64,000 nt of DNA, taken from the NCBI GenBank assembly GCA_034509755.1, contig CM067541.1, forward strand, positions 6,808,001 to 6,872,000, read 5' to 3'. The translations under genes were made by a program, and so were the position numbers. Within the stretch, counting starts at the first letter, position 1. Each line of letters starts with the position of its first letter. Shown piece after piece: positions 1-12,263 of this stretch. This DNA comes from Anisodus tanguticus (Eukaryota; Streptophyta; Magnoliopsida; Solanales; Solanaceae). The notes beneath the pieces were generated by a model that saw only the letters and a list, made by a program, of their open reading frames with translations, was not told the DNA's origin and searched no databases.

Positions 1-574
1 CCCAAATTCCTATGAATTCCTAAATGATGGCCTAAATCCCTTTCTTATTCATCACTTGCAAAATCAATCGTCACCGACACCGGCAGTCGTCCCCACCACT
101 GCCTTCCCGAGGCGGGCAGTCCACTGAGCCCTGTAATGGGAGCCTCGGAATAGCCCATCACGACCTTCCATCTCGGATGTCTATCGGCCAGCCCCCCTCT
201 CCCCGATGCCATTGCCCCTTCTTAACCCGACCTCCTACTCCCGACAGTCCACCAATCTTCCCTCCGCTTCTCAGCCACCCCATCCCAATCCTGTCCAACC
301 TCCCACAGCACAACCATAAACAATGGAAACTCATGCTATGCATGACATTTCCAAACCCAAATGACTATTTCACTTGTCCAATTCGGTTGTCTCTTCCCCT
401 ATTCTTAGTAATCCAAAAGATGGCTTGTCCGATCCTAATTGAAAAAAAGCAATGATTGACGAACATAATGCTCTTATTGAAAATAAGACGTGACATCTAG
501 TACCTCATCCTCCTAATGCTAATATTACTCGTTCTATATGGATTTTTTGACATAAAAAGAAATCTGGTGGATAT

Positions 575-1935
575 TTTTAGAGGTCAAGGTTCGTCTTGTA
601 GGTGATGACAGGTCTAAACAGGTGAGAGTAGATTGTGATGAAACATTCAGCCCGGTGGTGAAACCGGCGACTATTCGGACCATTCTCAGTAATACTTTAT
701 CCAAGTCTTGGCCTATTCATCAGCTTGACGTCAAAAATGCTTTATTGCATGGAGACTTTCATGAAACCGTATATATGCATCACCCTATGGGATTTAGGGA
801 TCTGATTCATCCAGATTATGTGTCTTTTGAAGAAATCACTCCATGGACTGAAACATGTTCTTCGTGCATGGTACCAACGGTTTGCTGATTTTGTATCCTC
901 TATCGGGTTTTCACATAGCAAATCTGATCATTCACTATTCATTTATAACAAGGGTAATGACATGGCATACATCCTACTATATGTTGATGATATCATCCTC
1001 ATCACATTTTCTGATACACTTCGTCGATCCATTATATCACTCATTGCCTTTGAGTTTACTATGAAGGATTTGGGCCCCCTAAGCTATTTTTTGGGCATTG
1101 CTGTTAAGAGACATGCAGGTGACTTATTTCTTTATCAAAGGAAGTACGCTGAAGAGATCCTTGACCGAGCAGACATGACGTCTTGCAAACCGGCCCACAC
1201 ACCAGTGGACACTAATTCCAAACTCAGTGCTTTTTCGGGTTCTCTATATGTCGACCTGACTCACTATCGTGGTTTAGCCGGAGCGTTGCAGTATATCACT
1301 TTCACGAGACCAGTTATAACCTATGACGTGCAATAAATATGCTTAAATATGCACAACCCGACGGATGGACATATGAATGCCCTCACTTTATAGTCTCACA
1401 CTCTTCCTTTCGGCTTACACCGGTACAAGTCCTCACTTTATAGTCTCACATCTTATTCTGATGGTGACTGGAGTGGATGTCCTGACACTCGTCGATCCAC
1501 ATCGGATTACTGTGTGTTCCTCAGAGATAACTTGCTTTCTTGGTCTTATAAAAGATAACCTACTATGTCTCGATCCAGTGTCGAAGCTGAGTACAGAGGT
1601 GTAGCGAATGTTGATTCTGAGTTTTGTTGGATACGCAACCTTCTACTTGAGCTTTACTTCACACTCCATAAGGCTACAATGGTTTACTGTGATAATGTAA
1701 GTGCGATATATCTTTCAGGCAATCCCGTTCAACATCAACGCACTAAACACATTGAAATGGATATTCACTTTGTACGTGACAAAGTTGCTCGTGGACAAGT
1801 CCGTGTTCTTCATGTTCCTTCCCGATATCAGATTGCTGACATATTCACTAAAGGACTTCAGCGCATACTCTTTGATGACTTCCGAGCCAGTCTCAGCATA
1901 CGAGAACCTGCCGCTTCAACTGCGGGTGTGTGATA
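575..1935 (+). pseudogene. Copia pol fragment: reverse transcriptase and RNase H
   Basis: The RT text reads ETFSPVVKPATIRTILS and then WPIHQLDVKNALLHGDF in one frame to about 815. It shifts frame into LLKKSLHGLK..., with the catalytic YVDD box near 981-992 (LLYVDDIILIT) and the FTMKDLGPLSYFLGI block. A stop at about 1336 is followed by a scrambled stretch with a short internal direct repeat (cctcactttatagtctcaca at about 1380 and 1433). RNase H resumes from about 1565 (SRSSVEAEYRGVAN, then VQHQRTKHIEMDIHFVRDKVA). At least three reading-frame breaks make this a dead copy. Confidence 0.85.
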
Positions 1936-2118
1936 GAATATTACCATTTATAGAATATTATCATGTTTTTATATCTTTTATATTAGGTAAATTTATATTC
2001 CAATTGTAATTAGGAAGATTTAGTTACCTAGTTTGTAATTATGTAACATTATATATATTATACACAATAATCAATGAAAGGCAAGAAACATATTACTACG
2101 ATAATTACTACTATACAA
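1929..2118 (+). repeat. 3' LTR of the first Copia element (right end approximate)
   Basis: The LTR starts TGTGATAG directly after the polypurine-like gcgggtg at the end of RNase H, the arrangement seen in the other Copia copies here. It is AT-rich and contains atcaatgaaag near its end, resembling the LTR end at 43441. The right end could be 2090 (..aaaca) or about 2118. With no second LTR in the window it cannot be fixed. Confidence 0.6.
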
Positions 2119-3133
2119 CCTAGTAATTAGGTTGCAGTTTCCAGAAACACCCTTACTTTGACATTCGTACTTCAGTTCACATGAAGTGATGCGGAGGGAC
2201 TACTATTTGGGAGAGGAGATGGTGGTGGTGGAGGAACAGAACGGAAGGGATATTACATATGAGACTTGATTCCTCACACATAGTGAAGGATGAGGGCCTA
2301 GGGTTCACACCACATGAACTACCTTTTGACTCGCTACTATACAACTTTCAAATAACAACATAATGGCACTCTTTTACGGGTTTGTGTCCGTGATCAGCAC
2401 CAGTACTTCCTAATTGCTCTGTCTATTTCAATTTGTGGATTTATTTCCTTTTTAGTGTATTTGTAAAATTTCCAATGCTACACCACATGATCAAGAATAT
2501 CTTGTGGTAATATATCAGTAGCAGAAAAAGATGAAAGTGACAGTAGATTAGGCCGTGGATTCTCATGTTGAGAAGAACCGCGTCCAGCATCTTTCCTCCC
2601 GTGTTCTCAAATTAAGTAAATATCGATTCCATCAAGTCTCTTTGAATCTTGTAGTTTTAAATTTGTCATATAGGCTGTTTGAACTAAATATAAAAAAATA
2701 TATTGTTTTTTAAGACAGACAAAAAATGAAAGTTAGACTTAAATTGAGACGGAAGAAGAAATTAAGTTCAAAATTTAATACTTATATTTATTTAATGTAT
2801 ATAGAATTTAAAATAAAATTATTGAACTCGACCAAACTCAAAACTTACATTGTAAATCTGCCCGCTTTGAAAACGTGTTTATGTAGATAAAGAAGATAAG
2901 AAAAGTCATAGCGAATGAAATTGCATTTCGGAGTTCAATCATTAAACTTTCAAATTCCGACTCTGTCCCTAATCACTTGATAACAGTACTATATTAGGCA
3001 CGTGAGTCGCATGTCCAATTCTCAAAGTAGTATTGTGGAGGCAAGGTTTTCTTGTCCCCTTCTCCATATATTTACATGGTGGTAGGTAGTAATACCTAAC
3101 CCCACTAATCATGAGGGTTTTAATTAAAAAAAA
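2119..3133. other. Intergenic; relic of BAHD-unit 3' flank at about 2134-2170
   Basis: No gene is supported. The stretch cagaaacacccttactttga...cgtacttcag at about 2140-2170 resembles 34945-34980, downstream of the BAHD pseudogene (cacccttacttttaccttcgtacttcaa). The array may once have extended this far. The rest is low-complexity AT-rich DNA. Confidence 0.4.
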
Positions 3134-3561
3134 GGGAAAAGGCCCAAATATGCCATCAAACTATCGGTGATTACTCATTTATGTCACTCGTTAATAGTTT
3201 GACTTATTTATGTCATTATCGTTACCAAAATGACTCATTCATGCCATTTTTCATTAACGTCATTTTTACAATATCAGATATGACACGTGACCTCCAACTA
3301 GATTATGGTTGTGGGTGGATCGGGTGTATGTGTCCGATTTTTTACTAATTCGAGATTTAAAATTGGGTTGATTTAATTAAACAATGTGGACCTCTAATTG
3401 GAGGTCACGTGTCGTAGTTGGTATTATAAAACCAACGTTAATGAAAAATGACATGAATGAGTCATTTTTGTAACGGCGATGGCATAAATGAGCCAAACTA
3501 TTGACAAGTGGCACAAATGAGCCATTTTTGATAGTTCGACGACATATTTGAGTTTTTTCCG
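3134..3561. mobile_element. Foldback MITE with long inverted repeats (Mutator-like type)
   Basis: The left end (gggaaaaggcccaaatatgcc) is the imperfect reverse complement of the right end (gacgacatatttgagttttttcc). Pairing continues inward for more than 130 bases on each side, so the whole element can fold into one hairpin. The core has a second palindrome (gacacgtgacctccaa / ttggaggtcacgtgtc). A diverged relative lies at 26912-27231. No coding capacity. Confidence 0.75.
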
Positions 3562-3743
3562 TTAAGCAAATGAAGTGTGTAAAATGTAAGCTTTAATCAA
3601 TTATTTTTACGGAAGAGAAAATGAAATTCAATATTTTAATGTACAAACCAAATTATTAGTACTATTTTCTGAAAAAGAGTACTTTGAATATCGCATCCGT
3701 ATGAGAAGTTTAGAGTATCCTAGTTTAGAGGTGTTGGACACAA

Positions 3744-3768
3744 AACAACAACAACAACAACAACAACG
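3744..3768. repeat. (AAC)n microsatellite, possible TS/RTE tail on the minus strand
   Basis: Eight or so CAA/ACA triplets. On the minus strand this is (TTG)n, the terminal repeat of TS SINEs and RTE LINEs in this window, but no diagnostic sequence precedes it. Confidence 0.5.
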
Positions 3769-3795
3769 TAACTAGGTAAGTTATATAGTGATTGT

Positions 3796-4210
3796 TAAAC
3801 CGTCTATATTTTATGAGGTAGAGTGTTGGTCAATCAAGCATTTACACGTTCAAAAGATGAATGTTGCAAAGATGAGAATACTTTGATGAATGTACGGATA
3901 TACCAAGAGAAAAAAGATTAGAAACAAAGATATACGGGACAAGGTGGGGGTGGGCTCAATGGTGGACAAGATATATGAGGGAAACAAAGCTGAGACAGTT
4001 CATGCATGTAAAGAAGAGGAGCACAGATGCCCCAATGAGGAGGTGCAAGAGGTTGATCATGATAGGTCTAAGGAGAGGTAAAAATAAACCGAAGAGTTGG
4101 AGAGAGGTGATTAAACATGACATGACATGACACACTCATCAAGGACATGCCTCTAGAAAACATGAAGGTTGAGGATTTTGGGGTATAGAGTTAATAGATA
4201 GTGAGTAATT
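3796..4210 (+). mobile_element. RTE-type LINE remnant (C-terminal RT region)
   Basis: From about 3821, translation gives ECWSIKHLHVQKMNVAKMRI, then two stops, then MYGYTKRKKIRNKDIRDKVG. The next frame gives RETKLRQFMHVKKRSTDAPM. These match in order the C-terminal text of the minus-strand LINE at 15305-15547 (MCGHTMRDRIRNDDIRD..., FRHVQRRDINAPVRRCERL). It is heavily mutated, truncated at its 5' end, and lost in A/T-rich DNA after 4210. Confidence 0.75.
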
Positions 4211-5577
4211 TCTCTTCTTTTTTTTTTTCCCATAGAGAGACCGTGATTCTACTTATCAATGTCATTATTATTTTATTATTATCTCTTTCTTCATTGTATT
4301 AGTACTATTTTCGTTTCTTTTACTTTAAGTTATTGATAATATTTGTACTATTATCTCTATATACACAAGATTTGGGCAAATAACAGTATGAAGTATTAAA
4401 AGTACGGCGTGATGTACGTAAATGTACTATTGTAGGCCCTATTTTAATTTTATTCTATTTAAAAATTATGCAAATATAGCTTGTAGAAAATTATTTTTTC
4501 TAACAACGTTAAACTTGGGTCGATTTTGTTCTTTTTTTTTTGGGTGCAAAGGATAGCCGAACAGAAGGAGTTTCCCCTCAATTTTCTCTTCCTTTGCTCC
4601 CTGTGTAATAATTTATTTTTTTTAAAAAAAGGAGCTTGCCATATTCATCTTATTGGACAATTTGTGCAATAAAAGTAGGTGCTTTCACAAAACAGTGAAG
4701 GAGTGAAGTGTCATAGCCTAGTTTCCATATTTCGCCACACTGTCTGCTACCGGTTTTGCTCCTCGTAGATTTTGTTCTTATATTTATCAATCTTACAGAC
4801 GAAATATAAGAATGTCATCTCACTTTTATATTAATTTATAAATTTTAAATCGTAGTCTAACATTTTCTGATAATATTTTCAATTTGATTAAATTTTGTTT
4901 TAGGTTATGGTCTAAGAAATTCATAAATTGCAAGAAAATTAAACAAGATCATTTATTAAATAGTTATTCCAAAAAAGAAGAACGGTTGATATATTTTGAA
5001 GATAATGGCAGTGAAACGCTCTCAAAACGCATTTAAGAATAATAATTGCTTTGAGGTATATCATAGGTCCCCCACCAAACATTTTTTTTATTAGCCAATT
5101 TCTCGATAATTAATGTATATGTTATTGATTAATTAATTAAAAATAAATTTGTTACAAATAAACTTTCCCCACCTAACTTTGATTTATTCGCCATTTTCTT
5201 GATGTTAACGAAGGAGTAAACATGAAAAGAGAGGAGAGCACATGGTGTACGACAACTCACTATAATTTTATAAGTGGGCTCTGAAAAGAGGATAAAATGT
5301 ACGCAGAATTTAATCTTAATATAAAAAGTAGAAAGATGGTTTTCGATAAATTCTCGGCTAAAAAAAAAAAGCAAACCAAAGCAGTGAGAGGACATAATGT
5401 ACCAAGTATCAATTAATCTATCCCGAATATTTATATCAAATCAATATATATATGCTATGTGTTTGAATATAGAGTTATTTTTTACTACAATAATTAATAA
5501 TATATACTTTTATATTAAATCACTTCACTACATATGATAAGTTGTACTATTAATCTGGTATAAATAGCTGGCGCAGG
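4211..5577. other. AT-rich intergenic DNA, nothing recognised
   Basis: Long A/T runs and no convincing coding, RNA or transposon signature. Short open stretches on either strand have no recognisable protein text. Confidence 0.5.
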
Positions 5578-5894
5578 AAAAATTTCACCACTCTTTCTAT
5601 CGGTCATAATTCAACTGACTCAATAAAATGTGGGTAGGTTGAAATTGCACTCAAACCCCACCATATCTTTTTATTCATTCGTCAGACATTGACGTATATT
5701 AGAAATTTTCTTTTTAAAAGGTAAACATAAAGTTAGAAGAAAAGTAAAGTACTATGTGAAAGCCATAAAGTAATACTATATACTATAATAGATATCCTTA
5801 AAATAATATAAATTCAGACTCTATACGTGAAAGTTTACTGAATATGTTATTGTTATTATTATAAAATAATATAAAATTAAAAAAACAAGTGAAG

Positions 5895-6051
5895 TATTAG
5901 AATGTGTACAAATATTATTTAGTCATATTTAGTCTTATGTAATTATGATAAATATAGGATCCCTATTGTATAAGGATTTCACATTGTATACCATATATAT
6001 ATATTGTATTAATGAGAAAGGCTTCCCAAGGGAGATTAATACAATTCTACA
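5895..6051 (+). repeat. 5' LTR of the Copia element
   Basis: 157 bp, beginning tattagaatgtgtacaa and ending ..caattctaca just before the primer site. It matches 10354-10503 along its length with scattered substitutions. It starts TA rather than the canonical TG in both copies. Confidence 0.9.
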
Positions 6052-6079
6052 TGGTATCAAGAGCCAACAATCCTTTCTG

Positions 6080-6430
6080 ACCTAAGACCTAATTTCGGCC
6101 GCCCATCCCTCTATTTTTTCGGCACCGAACCGATCTTATACCGTCGGTATACATCTGATATACGCTGATATACAGCGGCCCAACCCTCTAATTCTCAAAA
6201 TAGCCTTGTATACCCTTGGTATACTGTTGATATACAACCCTCTTTCTTCTCTATATCTCTAGCAGCCGTGTACCCTTCGTATATAACCTATACACGCTGA
6301 TATACACCTTGTATACGGCTGTTATGCCCTCTTTGCCACTATATATTGTTCGTATTTAGCCTTCCTGAGCCGTTATACACCTCCTATACGGCTATTTCTG
6401 CCTCATATACTGCCCATATAAGTTCGTTAT
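6080..6430 (+). repeat. Copia leader rich in TATAC motifs
   Basis: About a dozen TATAC or GTATAC/GATATAC words occur at irregular spacing in this untranslated or former gag stretch (for example ctgatatacgctgatatac). There is no fixed period and no obvious protein. Its role is unknown. Confidence 0.5.
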
Positions 6431-6739
6431 CTCTCGCACATGTTCCGGCAGCCATCATGACCGAGCACAACCACGGACGTAGCAGTGGCCAACAACGCAG
6501 TGGTGGCAGATGGCGTTGGGTCCCTTGCACGAGTCCACTGCCCTGGTAGCAGCATAGACACTGGGCCTTAAGCACAAGCCCATCGCCTTCCACTAATGGC
6601 CCAGTACTTGCGGCCCACCAGCAGCTCCTCCATCAGCCCATTGTTACGCTGCATCAGTAGGGGTCTTGGGCCTCTAAATGTCCGCCCCAATTGCATACAA
6701 GCCATATTGAGCAGGCCCAACTATCTGGGGCCCAACAGT

Positions 6740-9700
6740 GCGCTCCGGGTTCTTTCCAATCCAATATGAGCCATATTTTCAGCACATTGACTATTCGAAA
6801 GCCCGATAATGCGTGGTATATAGATACGGGCGCCACATCTCATCTCACCAACAATTATGGTAATCTTACCCAACTGCAAAATTTAAATACTTCGCAGTTT
6901 ATTATGGTCGGCAATGGTGATCGCAATCCAATTCAAGTTTTTGGCCACACACTTACACCACCAACTGCATCTCCACTTCTCTCTTAAAAACATCTTTTAT
7001 GCCCCAAACATCATCAAAAATCTAATTTATGTTAGAAAGTTTGCCACTGATAATTCTGTCTCAATTAATTTTGACCCGTTTGGATTTTCTATGACAGACC
7101 TCCGTACCGGGAAAATCCTTACGAGATGCAATAGTGAGGGGGACCTATATCCTTTTCTACCCACATCCGCTGCTACTGTCACTCCTCCCACCGTCTTATC
7201 TACCATATCTCCCTCTATGTGGTTGATTCTCTTAGACACCGAAATTTAATCCAATGTAACAAAGGGAACCTGTCTCATAGTTGCTCCTCTTGTTAGTTCG
7301 GAAAATATGTTAGACTACCATTTACGACGTCTATGAGTACTGGTTTCTCTCCCTTTGATATTATTCACGCTGATTTATGGACATCTCCCATAACTAGCAA
7401 CTTAGGCCACAAATATTATCTGGTGTTTTTGGATGATTTCTCTCACTTTATTTGGGTCTATCCACTCAAACTCAAATCTTAAGTGTTCTCCAAATTTGTT
7501 GAGTTTCGTACAATGGTTAAAACACAATTTGAAAAGGACATAAAATTGTTTCAATGTGATAACGACCGTGGGTTTAATAATTCCCAATTTCATAAATTTT
7601 GTTCGGATAATGGCATGATCTTCCATTTCTCGGGCCCTCACACCTCCCCTAAAAATAGAAAATCCAAAAGAATTCTCCGAACCATTAATAATATGATTTG
7701 TACTCTCATTTTTCATGCGTCTCTCCCCCCTACTTTTTGGGTATATGCACTAAAAACGGTAGAGCACATTCTCAACATTTTTCCTACCCGTGCGATTCAA
7801 AATAGAACACCCACCGAAATTCTCTACCGTAGGATCTCCACCTATGCCCATCTTCAAATTTTTGGTTGTCTGTGTTACCCTAATCTGACATCCACGCCCC
7901 CCCCCCCCACAAATTGGCACCCAGATCTACTCTGTGCGCCTTTCTAGGTTTTCCGTCAAACCATAGGGGGTACCTGTGCTATGAGATCTCTATCGATAAA
8001 ATCATAATTTCACGCCACGTCAACTTTATTGAGTATGTTTTCCTAGTTCGACAACATTAAAAAATTCGGAGTCACTGATTACCAATTCCTCGAAGAATCA
8101 AACCTATCACCGCTTGTCCAATAAGAACTCCGACATGGTGCTACTGTTCCGGCGGCGGCGGATGCACCAACTGTCGCTACCGGTAGTCCAACCACAGTCT
8201 CTCCTTCTCGTCCTCTCAGGTCTACCACCTCCGTTCCAGCGGTTGCCAACGTACCATCCACCATCATTGCCCCGTCAAACCCAGGTCAGGGCACTGCCAC
8301 TTCCAACACTCCCGTCGTCCATGCCACATCTCCGTCATAGTCACCGTCGTTTGCCATCCCCACCGGCAATCGGCCCACAACCTCAGTCTCCCCACCGGTC
8401 ATTGTCTCCACCACTGTGTCTCAGTCACTGCTGCCACCAACCCCGCCACTACACCAATACCCGGAACCCACCCTAGCACCGATACCTGGAACAACTCAAC
8501 CTCACTGCCACACCATCACTCCAGTCCCTACCGACCATAGTCATTATTTCTTGCAACAACCACCCAAAACCACTTTGATATGCCCAGATCATTGCACCCA
8601 CCCTAATGTCCTCACCAGTAACAACCAACCCACTACACTGCTCCGTCACCCACACTCGCAAACAGCCCGACACCGCCCCTGACACCAGTGACCCAAAACT
8701 GACCCCACACTAAAACACCCAACCTATCCCTGCCCCCACACACCTTATGGACGTGCCCAACACATAATTTTCAAACTCAAAGTCCAATTCAACCTATCCA
8801 CGCAAACCATATCCCTAATTCCCAAAAATCCAAAATTAGCCAAACTAGACCTCAATTGGAATGCGGCCATGTGTGAGGAATTTAATGCTTTAACAAAAGA
8901 ACACATTTGGGATTTGGTTCCTAGACCGGATGGGGTGAATGTGATCCGATACATGTGACTCTTTCGTCACAGAGACAATGGTGATCTAGAGAGATATAAG
9001 GCGAGGCCTGTGGCAAATGGTACTAATCAGTAGGAGGATATTGATTGTGGTGAGACATTCAGTCCGGTTGTTAAATCGGCTACCATCCGCATAGTTCTGA
9101 GTATTGATATGGGTAAGCATTGGCCGATACATCAGCTAGATGTGAAAAATGCGTTTCTTCATGGGATTTGAAGGAAACTGTTTACATGTACCAGCCATTT
9201 GGTTTTGTCCATCCAGCAACCCCTCAGTATGTATGTCATCTCCGTAAATCACTTTATGGGTTGAAACGGGCCCCTAGAGTGTGGTATGATCACTTTGCAC
9301 AGTACATCATACATATTGAGTTTGTATACAGCAAGTGTGATAATTCTATATTTATTTTTCATAGAGGTAGTAGCATTTCATATTTATTATTGTATGTAGA
9401 TGATATTGTGCTTAGTGCCTCATCTGAGTTGTTGAAAAATGAGATCATTACATTACTCAAAACAGAATTTGCTATGAGTGACTTGAGAAAATTGAGCTAT
9501 TTTTTGTGAATTTCAGTGACTAGATCTGCAGATACTATGTTTCTTTGTCAGTGTAAGTATGTAGAGGAGATTGTGTACAGGGCTAAAATGGTAAATTGCA
9601 AAATCATGTCTACTCTAGTTGACTATAAAGAAAAGCTTAGTGCTTTGGATGGTGATCCAATGTCAAATCCCACTCTCTTTCGGAGTCTTGCAGGTGCATT

Positions 9701-10350
9701 ACAGTACCTTACTTTCACCAGGCTTGATATTGTTTATGTTGTTAAGCAAGTATGCTTATTCATGCATGCCCCATAGAGCCTCATTTTGCTGCCCTTAAAC
9801 ATATCATTCGATACGTTAAGGGTACACTTGATTATGGACTGCATCTATACCCCTCATCACCGACCAGATTGTTGTCATATACGAATGTTTATTGGGCCGG
9901 TTGTCCGGACACGCGATGATCCACCTCAGGCTATTGTGTATTCTTAGGGATAATCTCATTTCTTGGTCTGCCAAGAGACAAGCCACATTATCCCGTTCGA
10001 GTGCAGAAGCATAGTACATAAGTGTTGCTAATGCTGTTGTTGAGATCTGTTGGCTCCGAAACCTTCTTTTGGAGCTTCAGTGTCCTTTGCGTAAGACGTC
10101 TTTGATTTATTGTGATAACATATCAGTCATCTATCTATCTCATAATCCGGTTCAGCATCAGCGAACCAAGCATATTGAGATGGACATCCACTTTATTCGT
10201 GAGAAGGTTGCACTCGGTCATGTCAATGTATTGCATGTGCCTTCTTCTTATCAGTATACAAATATATTCACAAAAGACCTTCCTAGACAACTATTTCTTG
10301 ACTTCAGATCCAGTCTTAGCGTTCGACCTCCTCCCGCTCAAACTGAGGGG
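6740..10350 (+). pseudogene. Copia pol: protease, integrase, RT, RNase H, all broken
   Basis: The protease active site is DTGATSH at 6823-6843. Integrase runs from about 7320 to 7900: the first Asp is in IHADLW and the second in QCDNDRGF, but the expected glutamate of the SERMLRTINN-like motif is lysine (KSKRILRTINN), so the DDE triad is lost. A proline/threonine-rich linker covers about 8080-8800. RT follows with LLYVDDIVLS at about 9387-9416. RNase H has YTNVYWAGC where YTDADWAGC is usual, so a catalytic Asp is gone. Many stops and frameshifts are present. It cannot encode a working polyprotein. Confidence 0.85.
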
Positions 10351-10353
10351 GTG

Positions 10354-10503
10354 TATTAGAATGTGTACAAATATTATTTAGTCATATTTAATCTTATGTA
10401 ATTATGGTAAATATATGATTTCTATTGTATAAGAATCTCATATTATATATCTTATATATTGTATTAATGAGAAATACTCTCTAGAGAGATTAACACAATT
10501 CCA
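10354..10503 (+). repeat. 3' LTR of the Copia element
   Basis: 150 bp copy of 5895-6051, following the polypurine stretch actgagggggtg. It ends ..aattcca, then t, then the GTGAAG flank. Confidence 0.9.
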
Positions 10504-10977
10504 TGTGAAGAGGTTGTGAGGAAAGCCTTTAGTCCTTTTACTTTTAGGAGCTTATGGGTTGAATGGTTACTCAACTCGCAACAATTGGTCATCAAATATC
10601 ATTTAACTTTTTTTTTTGTCTTTAACTTTATCTTACTTTACTAGGAGTAGTTAAATACAACTTGCGGTACTTATTTAATGACATAAAAAAGTGTAATAAA
10701 ACTATTACTATGACTTATTTAGGACTCAACTCCGGCTGTTGTCAACTTTCTCTCTCTCTCTCTCGTTTTCAATGGATCGACAAGATCATGAAATAAATCA
10801 AATGATAAAATAAAACTACATATTATAATAATGAACAATCGAATTTAAATGATTTGTTAAAAAGACGTGTTTTCGTTCACAAAAAATTATAATGTCTAAT
10901 CTTTAAAGTTCATCGCTCTATCAAATTTTCAAAGGAATTGTTTAAGCAACAAATTTTATTAAAGTCACCATGCTTTG

Positions 10978-11058
10978 AAGTAAGGTCTATGTACTCTCTA
11001 CCCTCCTCAGATTCTACGTTGTGGAATTTCATTGGGTATGTTGTTGTTGTTGTTGTTG
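10978..11058 (+). mobile_element. TS SINE / RTE LINE 3' tail
   Basis: Reads taaggtctatgtactctcta, then a variant of the ccccagaccccacttgtggg block, then attgggtatgttgttgttg ending in about six TTG repeats. This is the tail shared by solanaceous TS SINEs and RTE LINEs. It is too short to tell which. It splits duplicated segment A. Confidence 0.7.
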
Positions 11059-12263
11059 TAATATTATTGGGGAAATTTGATTTTGTAGTAGATTACAAAT
11101 ATTCTCCCTGTAACATATACGCAGAAGAATGTTATTTTTCTGTTAATTTTAATCATATATTTCAAAAGTTTTAAAAAATTAATATTCAGTCAAACAGTGT
11201 CACATAATTGAAACGGATGAAGTATTACTTAATTACATGACATTTTTTAATAAAGATTAGTAAAAAATAACTTAGGAAACCAATAAATAAAATACATTAG
11301 ATCTTTGATTAATTATTAAATTAAACATTTAATCAATACATTATTCTTGAATTCAAACTTTTAAACTTTAACCGTGAATTCGGACATAGAAACTTTAATA
11401 TTTTTGAAATAAAGTTATATATTTGAAAACTGCGTAAAAATACTACAAATCATAATAATTAACAATTTAAAATATTTAAAATTCATATAAAGAAATTTCA
11501 ATTAAAAAAGAAATTGATGATTCTCAAAATTTTACTGCGGCACATCAATTAAGACGAAGGGAGTATTAATTTGGTGTGAAAATCTGATGGGGAAAACCTT
11601 TCACCTACCCTCCCAATCAGTCATAATTCAACCTACTTAATTAAATATGGGTAGGTTGAAATTGTTCTCCTCGGGCAATCCCACCTTATTTTTTTTATTA
11701 TCAGTCAGACATTAGTACAATTCATTTGGACGTCTATTAGCAAGTTTTTTTAAAGGGATTATAATAAAATTAGAGGAAAATAAAGCGCTATGTGAAAGCC
11801 TTAAACTAATATGATAAAATACAGATTTTATTTGTGGAATTACACAGAATAGGCGAATATATTGTGTTATTATAAAATAACATAAAAAAAGAAAAGAAAA
11901 GAAAAGAAAAGAACAAGTGAAGAGGTCGAGGAACGCCTTTAATCCCTTTATTTTAAGAGTTGAGTGCTTGAATGGTTATTCAACTTCCAGTAATGGGTCA
12001 TCAATATCATGTAACTTTTTCTTGTCTTTCAAAATTATCTTACTTTATTTAACTAGTTAATACAAAATTTCGGTACCTATTTACTGGCACAGCAACTGTA
12101 AAAATTTTAAAATACTACAACTAGTACTACATCTTATTTAGGACTCAACTCCAGCTATTGTCAATTTATCTCTCTCTTTCGTTTTCAATGGATCCACAAG
12201 ATCACCAAAAAAATCAAATGATAAAATAAAACTACATATTATAATAATGAATAACCAAATTAT

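Larger units (their letters stand above)
1..2118 (+). mobile_element. Ty1/copia LTR retrotransposon, 3' half, degenerate
   Basis: Only the 3' part of the element is inside the window. From about 60 to 450 there is a proline-rich stretch like the integrase/RT linker of plant Copia elements. Reverse transcriptase and RNase H follow (to about 1935), then an AT-rich 3' LTR. Several frameshifts and stops make it non-coding. No target duplication can be defined because the 5' end lies outside. It is related to, but distinct from, the Copia elements at 43.2 kb and 62.2 kb: the pol text is similar but the LTR differs. Confidence 0.85.
5895..10503 (+). mobile_element. Copia retrotransposon with very short LTRs, nearly full structure
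   Basis: It has two LTRs of about 150 bp and a tRNA-Met-type primer site (tggtatcaagagcc at 6052). GTGAAG flanks both sides (5889-5894 and 10505-10510). Order inside: leader, protease, integrase, proline-rich linker, RT, RNase H, polypurine gaggggg, 3' LTR. Gag is largely missing, with only about 0.7 kb between primer site and protease. The paralogous segment B has an uninterrupted acaagtgaagagg at the equivalent point, which serves as an empty site. Confidence 0.9.
5578..11330. repeat. Duplicated BAHD-upstream segment A, interrupted by Copia and a TS tail
   Basis: Pieces 5578-5894, 10505-10977 and 11060-11330 are collinear with segment B pieces 11575-12263, 13311-13505 and 23904-24230. Examples are tcataattcaac...gggtaggttgaaattg, gttttcaatggat...aagatca, attaaagtcacca, and the promoter-side stretch agtaaaaaataac...aggaaacc. 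Segment B leads into the intact BAHD gene, so A is the promoter side of a lost gene copy. No gene body follows A. Confidence 0.8.

Noticed and set aside
158..455. Overlapping open stretches on both strands at the window start
   Set aside because: Proline/serine-rich text that corresponds to the Copia integrase-RT linker; no independent gene features.
8079..8685. Long proline/threonine-rich open stretches
   Set aside because: They lie between Copia integrase and RT and reflect the low-complexity linker, not a secreted or cell-wall protein gene.
8630..8760. Clusters of short repeats considered as a CRISPR-like array
   Set aside because: Irregular low-complexity C/A-rich plant DNA; no constant repeat and spacer pattern, and the genome is eukaryotic.
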